From Terrimonas ginsenosidimutans (GTDB lineage Bacteria; Bacteroidota; Bacteroidia; Chitinophagales; Chitinophagaceae): 64,000 bases of DNA. The notes beneath the pieces were generated by a model. That model saw only the letters and a list, made by a program, of their open reading frames with translations. It was not told the origin of the DNA and did no database searches. Within the stretch, counting starts at the first letter, position 1. Each line of letters opens with the position of its first letter. The position numbers and the translations under genes are program-made. The stretch covers positions 186,001 to 250,000 of the forward strand of contig NZ_JAKLTR010000010.1 in NCBI RefSeq assembly GCF_022012415.1, read 5' to 3'. Shown here in pieces: positions 52,133-59,472 of this stretch.

Positions 52133-52561
52133 TCAAAACGGCAGATCATCAATCTGATCCGCTTCGCTCGAAACGCTTGCCGCCGCAGTATTTCCGGCAG
52201 AGGCTCCGTTACCATAAGAACTGCCGCCACCAACAGTATTTTCGCTTCTTCCTCCAAGCAGTTGGATATCACGAACACGCATGGAGAGCGAAGCGCCTGC
52301 CGTACCATCCTGGCGGGTAAATGATCTTACCTCCGGTTGGCCTTCCGCAAAAACCTGCTTGCCCTTTGTCAGATAAGGCGCAAGCGCTGTACGATCTGTC
52401 CAGTACGCACAATCCACCCAGATTGTTCTCTCCTGGTTAACGCCTTGACTATCTTTATATTTTTCGGTATGTGCTACTGTAAAGTTGATCACGTTCTTCC
52501 CATTCACGGTGTTAACCACGCAATCCTTGCCGAGGTTACCAATAACTTGCATTTTAATCAT
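52133..52561 (-). CDS. ssb: Single-stranded DNA-binding protein
   Basis: From the ATG at 52561 this is a 142-residue SSB; the frame remains open for another 47 codons, but that part is non-conserved. An OB fold fills about 1-105 (MIKMQVIGNLGKD, then WVDCAYW), followed by a Gly/Ser-rich linker and the acidic tip DDLPF for partner proteins. It binds ssDNA in replication and repair. It stands alone between two heptamer elements. Confidence 0.93.
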   Translation of the reverse strand: MIKMQVIGNLGKDCVVNTVNGKNVINFTVAHTEKYKDSQGVNQERTIWVDCAYWTDRTALAPYLTKGKQVFAEGQPEVRSFTRQDGTAGASLSMRVRDIQLLGGRSENTVGGGSSYGNGASAGNTAAASVSSEADQIDDLPF

Positions 52562-52772
52562 AGTGCTCTGTTTTAATTTTCGTAATAATATGTAGCGGCA
52601 AGTTAGCATTATTCTCCACCCGCAGTGCCACACTAACTTGGTTTGCCCGATGCAAAACAGGCTTTGTGAATAACTTTTAACAGTTGCCGCTACTGAATGC
52701 AATATCCAACCTTTACGAGGCTATCCCATGAGCAAAAAACATTATTCCGGCGTTTTTTTCTGATGGCAGTCT

Positions 52773-52856
52773 GACCGTTGTCGGTTGACCGTTGTCCGTT
52801 GTCCGTTGACCGTTGACCGTTAACCGATGGCCGATGATCGATGGCCGATGGCCGAT
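52773..52856. repeat. Heptamer arm 1 (left) of a mirror-graded element
   Basis: Twelve contiguous 7-nt units. The outer seven are mostly GACCGTT or GTCCGTT; the inner five end in GAT, as GGCCGAT or AACCGAT. It pairs in the opposite sense with the arm at 52931-53059 around a terminator. It lies about 210 bp upstream of the ssb start. Confidence 0.92.
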
Positions 52857-52865
52857 ATAAACCAT

Positions 52866-52908
52866 AATAGAAAAGAGGCTTTCTGAATCAGAAAGCCTCT
52901 TTTCTATT
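52866..52908. terminator. Perfect 21-bp hairpin at the centre of the heptamer element
   Basis: AATAGAAAAGAGGCTTTCTGA (52866-52886) and its exact complement (52888-52908) form an almost loopless stem with A/T runs at the base. It would end transcripts of the M14 peptidase gene and also those from the other strand. Confidence 0.85.
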
Positions 52909-52930
52909 AGCCTGTATCATACCGCGGAGC

Positions 52931-53059
52931 TCGGCCATCGGCCATCGGCCAACGGCCATCGGACATCGGTCAACGGACATCGGTCAACGGTCAACGGTCA
53001 ACGGTCAACGGTCAACGGTCAACGGTCAACGATCAACGGTCAACGATCAACGATCAACG
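52931..53059. repeat. Heptamer arm 2 (right) of a mirror-graded element
   Basis: Seventeen full 7-nt units after a partial one, ending 4 bp before the M14 peptidase stop codon (53064). Inner units are ATCGGCC type, a mixed zone follows, and the outer units are AACGGTC and AACGATC. Read as its complement, the order is the same as in the left arm: GGCCGAT near the hairpin, GACCGTT far from it. Confidence 0.93.
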
Positions 53060-53063
53060 CTTC

Positions 53064-55634
53064 CTACTCCCCTCTCCCACTCGCCGCATCAATCACTCTT
53101 CCAAAGAAGATCGCATTCATGAACAGCTTACTGCCGCCCAGCCAAAATGCACGGAAATTCGGGTTATCGGCAATACTGATCACTCTTCCTCCGCCGACTG
53201 TATTCACCACTACCGCGGCTGAGTTCTTTACGGCATCGAGATTCTCCCTGCTAACCCAACCACTTTGCATTGGCTTGGCTCCATAGAAGAAAGGTGTTGC
53301 ATAAGGATTCTTGCTTTTCTCCATAAACACCCGATTCGCTTTGAACAGGCTTACCGTTTTCTGGTTGTACCCATACGCCAGCGGGTGTGTAAGATCAGCT
53401 TCCGCACCAAAGATGGCTCCGCTCATACGCTGTGCGCCATCCACCTGTTCGCGGTCTACATACACTGCTTTCTGAGAACTATCCACCGGTGCCTTTGTTT
53501 TTTTGAATGAAACATTGCTGATGCCATTCTGTGCCGCCCATTGAACAGCCTCTTCTGTCAGTATCAGTACACCACCGGCCTGCACCCAGCTTTTCAGTTT
53601 CTCCTTGTTCAATTCATTATACGAACCGCCCACCATGATCAACGTGTTGTACTTATCTACTTCAACGCGATTGAACGCCGACGGCTCAAGGTGTGTTGCC
53701 GGAATGTTCATCCGCTGGTCAAGCAAATGCCATACTTCACCCGCATCTGTTGCATTTACACCAGCCCCGGCAAGCATCGCCACACGCGGCTCAGCAACCG
53801 GCGCAAATTTGCTGCTGCCCAGGTCACTGCCGCTGTTCACATTACCACTGTTGACGGCCCATATCCTGATATAGTTGCGGTCAGCCACTCCCTTCAATAC
53901 CTCTGCCAGCTGCGCGCTTCCCAGCCTTTGCTGCTTTACAGGGATCATGATCGTTCCATAATCAAACGATACATTGGAACCGCTCACGGGGATCTCGAAT
54001 TTATTTGTGGCAACTTTTACCGTCACACCCGCCTGCTGCAATTCATACAATGCGCGTGGAGCATATAATTCATCCCAGGTGAACAGGTATGCATATTCGC
54101 TTTTGCCGGTTAATTCCCCAACCTGCTTCGGCAGATCGGTGATCTTATCGCCCGCAGCCGGTCCATACTGCGCTGCACTCAGCTCTGCAGAAGGAAGACC
54201 AAAGGCCAGCGGCATGGTCCAGGACGTGATATCATAGAACAGGCTGTCTTTGTACGTAAATGTTTTCTCAAAGATCGCACGGATCAGCCTGTACTGAGGC
54301 TGATTGGTCGGCACTACATACGAGCTGCCCGGCTTGAACTCACTGCCTTCCGCCGAAAACTTATTCTTCACCGACAATACTTCTATCTGATGACGGCGAA
54401 GCATCTCCGCAAAATGAAAGGTCTTTGCTTTATCCTGTTCGTCTCCGAACACATACCCCTTCACCGCTACGCCTGCAGATTCTGTCATAGCTGATCTGTA
54501 AAAATCTCTTTGCCACTGCAGGAATTCTTTGCGTAACGCTTTTGCGCCTTCGAGTGTTGACAGCGCCGTTACAAACTGATTGCGGATCGTGAATGGGAAG
54601 CTCAGCAATCCATTCGATGTCTGCTGCAGATGCCCTCTCGAAGAAGCCTGTTCAAACAGGATGCCTATTGCTCCGTTCACATCAGGATAGGTTGATCCCT
54701 TTCCATAATAGAAATCGTCATAGTTCTCTTTCGTGAAATACAATGAACCGATACGATCGAGGAATGCTGCGTGATATTTACCCAGTTTGCCTGTCAGCTC
54801 CTGGTTCTTATCCGGCGTGATCGGGTTTACCCTCGATGGAACACCCGGCTGGAAAAAGAATGTTGCATTGCTTCCCTGCTCATGGTGATCGGTAAGAATG
54901 TTCGGTTTCCATTTATGAAACCACTCCAGCCTGTTCTGACTTTCCACATGAATGGCCGGCAGCCAGTCGCGGTTCAGATCAAACCAGTAATGATTAAACC
55001 GTCCGCCCGGCCATACTTCATTAAACTCGCGGTCATTCGGATCGCTGACAAGGTTTTTGCTGCGATGCTGGTTCACCCATCCGGAGAAGCGTTGCATTCC
55101 ATCCGGGTTGAAGGAGGGGTCAAAAAGAATAACTGTATTTTCAAGCAGTTCATCTATCTGCCGGCCTTGTGCAGCCGCAAGATAGTAAGCGGTAACAAGC
55201 GAGGCATTGGTTCCGCTTTGTTCGTTTCCGTGGATGGAATGACCGATCCAGACAACTATCGGCATATTCTCAATATTCAGTGAACCTGACCGCGCAGGAT
55301 CTGTCAGCTGCACATGTTGCTGACGGATCTCTTCCAGCCGCTGGTGGTTTTTGGGAGAGGTAATGACGAGCAATACCTGTGGTCTTTTCTCATAAGTAAG
55401 TCCCATCAGCTCCAGCTTGATCCTGTCCGGCGCTGCCGTAGCTACCGCCTTCATATAATTCACCAGGCGGTCATGCGTGATGTGATACTCACCCACTTCG
55501 TGATAAACAATGTCTTTGGGTTTGGGAATCGCCGGGTTGTAAGACACACTGTCCGGCAAATAATACTTCAGGTCCTGAGCCATAACACATGCGCCCAGCC
55601 CCATTAAGGCAATAATCAGAGCAAGTTTCTTCAT
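53064..55634 (-). CDS. M14-family zinc carboxypeptidase, secreted
   Basis: This 856-residue protein has a signal peptide (about 1-20, VMAQ). The M14 catalytic domain (about 45-350) holds the zinc motif His135-Gly-Asn-Glu138 in WIGHSIHGNEQSG. The third zinc His is likely in LTDHHEQG, and DPSFNPDGMQRFSGW and RDWLP match the substrate-binding region. About 500 C-terminal residues form beta-rich domains of unknown role, including a GVLILTEEAVQW glutamine-amidotransferase-like part. It would process peptides or a peptide-linked polymer outside the cytoplasm. It is divergent from mnmA. Confidence 0.88.
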   Translation of the reverse strand: MKKLALIIALMGLGACVMAQDLKYYLPDSVSYNPAIPKPKDIVYHEVGEYHITHDRLVNYMKAVATAAPDRIKLELMGLTYEKRPQVLLVITSPKNHQRLEEIRQQHVQLTDPARSGSLNIENMPIVVWIGHSIHGNEQSGTNASLVTAYYLAAAQGRQIDELLENTVILFDPSFNPDGMQRFSGWVNQHRSKNLVSDPNDREFNEVWPGGRFNHYWFDLNRDWLPAIHVESQNRLEWFHKWKPNILTDHHEQGSNATFFFQPGVPSRVNPITPDKNQELTGKLGKYHAAFLDRIGSLYFTKENYDDFYYGKGSTYPDVNGAIGILFEQASSRGHLQQTSNGLLSFPFTIRNQFVTALSTLEGAKALRKEFLQWQRDFYRSAMTESAGVAVKGYVFGDEQDKAKTFHFAEMLRRHQIEVLSVKNKFSAEGSEFKPGSSYVVPTNQPQYRLIRAIFEKTFTYKDSLFYDITSWTMPLAFGLPSAELSAAQYGPAAGDKITDLPKQVGELTGKSEYAYLFTWDELYAPRALYELQQAGVTVKVATNKFEIPVSGSNVSFDYGTIMIPVKQQRLGSAQLAEVLKGVADRNYIRIWAVNSGNVNSGSDLGSSKFAPVAEPRVAMLAGAGVNATDAGEVWHLLDQRMNIPATHLEPSAFNRVEVDKYNTLIMVGGSYNELNKEKLKSWVQAGGVLILTEEAVQWAAQNGISNVSFKKTKAPVDSSQKAVYVDREQVDGAQRMSGAIFGAEADLTHPLAYGYNQKTVSLFKANRVFMEKSKNPYATPFFYGAKPMQSGWVSRENLDAVKNSAAVVVNTVGGGRVISIADNPNFRAFWLGGSKLFMNAIFFGRVIDAASGRGE

Positions 55635-55690
55635 ATACAGTTAGTTAAGTATAAAAAGGGAAGATAAGCAAGAATTTGAAAAAAGCGCGG

Positions 55691-55890
55691 GATCGTTGAT
55701 CGTTGACCGTTGTCCGTTCACCGTTGTCCGTTCACTGTTGGTACACAAACAATTGAACTAAATAGCTTTCGGGGTGTTCTTTCGGCAGGGCTAAGATTGA
55801 TGCATCCAAGCTCAATCGTAATTCACTAATAATCAATATCAGGAAATAAACGTTTCACATCAGGCAACGGTTAACGGACAACGGTCAACG
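55691..55890. repeat. Heptamer arms flanking the divergent M14 peptidase/mnmA promoters
   Basis: Seven units at 55691-55739 (GATCGTT, GACCGTT, GTCCGTT and CACCGTT types) face four complementary units at 55863-55890 (GACAACG, GTCAACG types). The centre of about 120 bp contains the divergent promoter region. This element has no terminator hairpin, unlike the ones at 51885 and 52773. Confidence 0.85.
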
Positions 55891-55900
55891 ATTTTCTTCA

Positions 55901-55908
55901 TACCTTTG
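55901..55908 (+). promoter_or_regulatory. Promoter-like TAnnTTTG box of mnmA
   Basis: TACCTTTG matches the Bacteroidota -7 consensus exactly, 20 bp before the mnmA start. The heptamer arm ends 10 bp upstream of it, over the -33 zone. Confidence 0.55.
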
Positions 55909-55928
55909 CCTCTTGCAATTTTTGTATT

Positions 55929-57035
55929 ATGAGCCGTAAAGGAAAAGTGCTGGTAGCCATGAGTGGCGGTATCGATAGTACCGTAGCTGCACTCATGCTG
56001 AATGATGAAGGGTATGAAGTGGTGGGGATCACCATGAAGACCTGGGATTATGCAGCCAGTGGAGGAAGTAAGAAGGAAACAGGCTGTTGTAATGTAGACA
56101 GTTTTAATGATGCGCGGCAAGCCGCCGTTGAGCACGGTTTTGCCCACTATATATTGGATATCCGCGAAGAATTCGGCGGGTTTGTGGTGGAGAATTTTGT
56201 GGATGAATACCTTGCAGGGCGGACCCCAAATCCCTGTGTGCTCTGCAATACGCATATCAAATGGCGGGCTTTGATGAAACGCGCGGATGCGCTTGACTGC
56301 GAATTCATCGCTACAGGTCACTATGCAAAGATCAAACAGCATGAAAATGGCCGTCATTTCATCAGCAAAGCCATTGATGATACCAAGGATCAGAGCTATG
56401 TATTGTGGGGTTTACAGCAGGACCTGCTGAGCCGCACACTGCTGCCTCTTGCTCCTTACCGCAAAACAGAGATCCGCGAAATGGCGCTTAGTTACGGTTA
56501 TCCCGAACTGGCCAAAAAAAGCGAGAGTTATGAGATCTGTTTTGTACCGGATAATGATTATCGCGGGTTCCTGAAAAGAAAAGTGGAAGGCCTGGAAGAA
56601 CGTGTTATCGGAGGAAATTTCGTGGACAAGACCGGCCGCATCCTTGGCAAGCATAAAGGCTATCCATTCTACACGATCGGGCAACGCAAAGGCCTGGACA
56701 TTGCACTGGGGAAACCCGTATTCGTGACCAGCATCAATCCGGATACCAATACCGTTACACTGGGTGATGAAGCAGACCTGGAGCAAAATGAAATGGTCGT
56801 CGGAAAGCTGAACATGATGAAGTACGACACAGTTACCCCCGGCATGGAAGCTATTACCAAGATCCGCTATAAAGACAAAGGCAGCCTTTCAAATATCTAC
56901 CCGGAGAACGGCGGCATGAAAGTCCGTTTTTATGAGAACGCAAAAGGGATCGCTCCCGGGCAAAGCGCTGTGTTCTACGAAGGCGATGACGTGATCGGTG
57001 GCGGGATCATCCAGAGAGGTTTTGCCATTGTATAG
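55929..57035 (+). CDS. mnmA: tRNA-specific 2-thiouridylase
   Basis: This 368-residue cytoplasmic enzyme thiolates U34 of certain tRNAs. The PP-loop is AMSGGIDSTVAAL (10-22). Catalytic Cys103 is in NPCVLCN and the partner Cys in YEICFVPDND. The C-terminal beta-barrel (about 290-368) is normal. The family uses sulfur relayed from a cysteine desulfurase. Monocistronic, following a heptamer element. Confidence 0.95.
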   Translation: MSRKGKVLVAMSGGIDSTVAALMLNDEGYEVVGITMKTWDYAASGGSKKETGCCNVDSFNDARQAAVEHGFAHYILDIREEFGGFVVENFVDEYLAGRTPNPCVLCNTHIKWRALMKRADALDCEFIATGHYAKIKQHENGRHFISKAIDDTKDQSYVLWGLQQDLLSRTLLPLAPYRKTEIREMALSYGYPELAKKSESYEICFVPDNDYRGFLKRKVEGLEERVIGGNFVDKTGRILGKHKGYPFYTIGQRKGLDIALGKPVFVTSINPDTNTVTLGDEADLEQNEMVVGKLNMMKYDTVTPGMEAITKIRYKDKGSLSNIYPENGGMKVRFYENAKGIAPGQSAVFYEGDDVIGGGIIQRGFAIV

Positions 57036-57083
57036 ATGTGTGAAGCGATTACCAGGTTATCATCCGCCGGGTTGATTTGGCTT

Positions 57084-57269
57084 TCAGACAGCCTCGGGAA
57101 CCTTCGCGATGGCAGCTACTGCCTGGATAGATCTTTCAGCGAATTGGCGTGGAGATCCCATAGAGGTAACGGCCATTCCTTCCATTAAGCACAGATCAGC
57201 TCCTTTCTGTAGAATATCAACTGCGGAATCTGCGGGGCCCTAAGCCAGACAAAGCAATATTTTCTCCAT
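57084..57269 (-). pseudogene. Possible remnant ORF with one internal TAG
   Basis: Reading the minus strand from an ATG at 57269, 62 codons run to a TGA at 57084 with a single TAG at codon 10 (57240-57242). The conceptual peptide after the stop contains ILQKGADLCLMEGMAVTS and then FAERSIQAVAAIAK, which reads like real protein. No family is recognised. It could be a decayed or mis-sequenced small gene, or chance. It occupies most of the 300-bp gap between mnmA and the next gene. Confidence 0.35.
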
Positions 57270-57335
57270 TCAAACGTTAAAGTGTTCGCAGCTAACTAAC
57301 TGTGTGATAGGCCTTAATCATATCCCTGCATTCTT

Positions 57336-58109
57336 ATGAGAACATTTTCTACCCGCTTTTTCCTGATATTTTCTGTTCTGACACTGGGCCTGATCTCCTG
57401 CTCGGAAGAAAAAGAGGAATGGATCGCCACAGAGCCGGTGGCCGAATATCTGCCACTCCAGGTTGGGAAATACATCACTTACAGGGTAGACTCTCTGGTT
57501 CCGAATCCCGCGTTCAATACCTCCCTCGAAACACATAGCTACCAGGTAAAGCACGTCGTGGACGCTGCCATTACAGATAACCAGGGACGCCCTTCCTACA
57601 GGATCTACCGGTTGATCAATAACGCCGCCGGCACGGGTCCGTGGACTGCCTCCGGTTCCTATTTTATCACACCGCTGACAAACCAGGTTGAAGTGGTTGA
57701 AAATAACCTCCGCTTTATCAAACTCCGCGAACCAATGCGCGAAGGATTCACCTGGAAAGGAAATGCCTATCTCCCCAATAATCCATTCGAAGCTTTTGGG
57801 TACAACCTGAGCATCGACAATTCAATGGGAACCTGGGATTATACTTATGACCTGTTCGAACCTTCGACGGTGATCGGCGGCCAGACCTATGAGAATGTAT
57901 GGACCGTTGAACAGATCGATGAGTTCAAAGGCGACCCCGTTTTGTACCCGCGCGACTATGCCAATAAAGTAAGATTTGTTGAAAAATACGCAAAGAACAT
58001 CGGCCTTGTATACCGTCAGCTGATCCTCTGGGAATACGAGACCAATACCACCGCAACGCCGTCTTATACTGGCTTCGGCATCACCATGTGGATGGTCGAT
58101 CACAACTGA
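57336..58109 (+). CDS. Hypothetical lipoprotein
   Basis: This 257-residue predicted lipoprotein has a lipobox Cys at 22 (LGLISCSEE). The mature part has repeated Tyr/Trp-rich beta strands such as YLPLQVGKYITYRVDS and VWTVEQIDEFKGD. The opening strand layout (two short hydrophilic segments, then V-G-K-Y-I-T-Y-R) is common in Bacteroidota lipoproteins of unknown role. It is convergent with the methyltransferase gene, 6 bp from its stop. Confidence 0.82.
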   Translation: MRTFSTRFFLIFSVLTLGLISCSEEKEEWIATEPVAEYLPLQVGKYITYRVDSLVPNPAFNTSLETHSYQVKHVVDAAITDNQGRPSYRIYRLINNAAGTGPWTASGSYFITPLTNQVEVVENNLRFIKLREPMREGFTWKGNAYLPNNPFEAFGYNLSIDNSMGTWDYTYDLFEPSTVIGGQTYENVWTVEQIDEFKGDPVLYPRDYANKVRFVEKYAKNIGLVYRQLILWEYETNTTATPSYTGFGITMWMVDHN

Positions 58110-58115
58110 TCAATA

Positions 58116-59273
58116 CTATTTTTCATAATGGAATAATGCAGCAAAGAGCGTGTCAGCACGACGCTCATATCCCTGGAACAATGATGAACGGACCAGCTTA
58201 AGCGCCGTATTCTGTGTTGCGAAAGCAACGGCATCCTCATTCTCTTTTTTGTAAACCGAACAGGTGATATACAAAAAGTATCCGCCGGGTTTAAGATGCT
58301 TCCAGGTATTGAGAATGATCTGCCGCTGACGGCTTGCATACTCTTCTATTTTCCCCTCGCTGAAAAATACAAGCTGCTCCGGCGTTCGCCCCCAGGTACC
58401 GCTTCCTGTACACGGAACATCCGTCACAAGCAGATCAAATGATCCATTTGGCTTAACAGGCTTGCTAAGATCGGCTACAAAACCTTTGTACTGTGTGATC
58501 CCCGCTTCGCGAAAACGTTTATTCAGATTTGCCAGAATATTCTCTCTCACATCAGAAACAGTCAGCTGTACTCCAGGATAGCGGTCATAGATAAGCAACG
58601 ACTTACCTCCGCTTGCAGCACAACAGTCCCAAACACTTTTCGGAACAAACCCTGGTACACTATCGAGTAATTCTATCACGCGCTGAGAGCTGTTATCCTG
58701 TATCACCGCATCGTGATTGATACTCACTACATCGTCCAGCTTCGACGCATTGGGAAGCGCAAGACAGTCGTTACTGATCACTTCAAACGAAATACCCGCG
58801 TCTGCGAGCCCCGCTTTCACCCGCTCCTCTCTTCCCGGCCTTAATCGCAGAAAAAGATCAGGTTGTATAAAATGGGATAACACGAACGGATGCCGGTCCA
58901 CCAGTGGCGAAACCTCCGTGATCCCGGGAAACAATTGCCCCGGCTCAAAAACATGCCCTGTCAGCGCCAGTTTCTCCCCAATGCTCAATGAGACATTTGC
59001 ATTCCACTCAGGCTTTTCCAGGCCCAGCAATCGATCGGGCTCTCCGGCACTAAGAAATAATCCCAGCAGGATCCGCTCCTGCAGCTGAAGCTCCTCCCCG
59101 ATCTTCCCCAGCCTGAAATAACTGTAACACAATGAAGAGATCCTCTTCCTGTCCTTCGACCCGTATTTTTTATCCGCCTTGAAAAAATCCTTTATAAACA
59201 ATCCAAACGGCTGCGCTCCTTTGTATTGCGTCAATATCAATGCTGCCGTATTTAAATGTGAATAATGCTTCAT
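58116..59273 (-). CDS. RsmB/NOP-family 16S rRNA m5C methyltransferase
   Basis: This 385-residue SAM-dependent methyltransferase has an N-terminal helical RNA-binding part (about 1-150), then a Rossmann domain with VWDCCAASGGKSLLIYDR (about 214-231), the SAM loop of the family. The active-site TDVPCTGSGTWGRTPE (about 283-298) holds the conserved Cys, and the second Cys is in LYITCSVYKKENE. The position of the second Cys fits RsmB/NOP2 enzymes. It would methylate a cytosine in rRNA. The exact target base is not visible. Confidence 0.9.
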   Translation of the reverse strand: MKHYSHLNTAALILTQYKGAQPFGLFIKDFFKADKKYGSKDRKRISSLCYSYFRLGKIGEELQLQERILLGLFLSAGEPDRLLGLEKPEWNANVSLSIGEKLALTGHVFEPGQLFPGITEVSPLVDRHPFVLSHFIQPDLFLRLRPGREERVKAGLADAGISFEVISNDCLALPNASKLDDVVSINHDAVIQDNSSQRVIELLDSVPGFVPKSVWDCCAASGGKSLLIYDRYPGVQLTVSDVRENILANLNKRFREAGITQYKGFVADLSKPVKPNGSFDLLVTDVPCTGSGTWGRTPEQLVFFSEGKIEEYASRQRQIILNTWKHLKPGGYFLYITCSVYKKENEDAVAFATQNTALKLVRSSLFQGYERRADTLFAALFHYEK

Positions 59274-59472
59274 GTGATGTGCAAGATACGCAAGGAGAAT
59301 GGACGACGAACTATAGGCAGCAGGCCATCACCGCTGCAGATGCTGAATAAAGCCCAGACAAAGCATATGCATCACAGATCGTAAAATGCCTGGCCTCATT
59401 CACCATCTGCTGTCGGTGGTCCATGGTCCGGGCTCTCCGGCCCACACGAAAATTCCCTATCTTACAACTACC

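Noticed and set aside
52562-52702. 47-codon extension of SSB
   Set aside because: SSB starts at the MIKMQV ATG at 52561; the extension has no OB-fold sequence and lies in the intergenic element zone.
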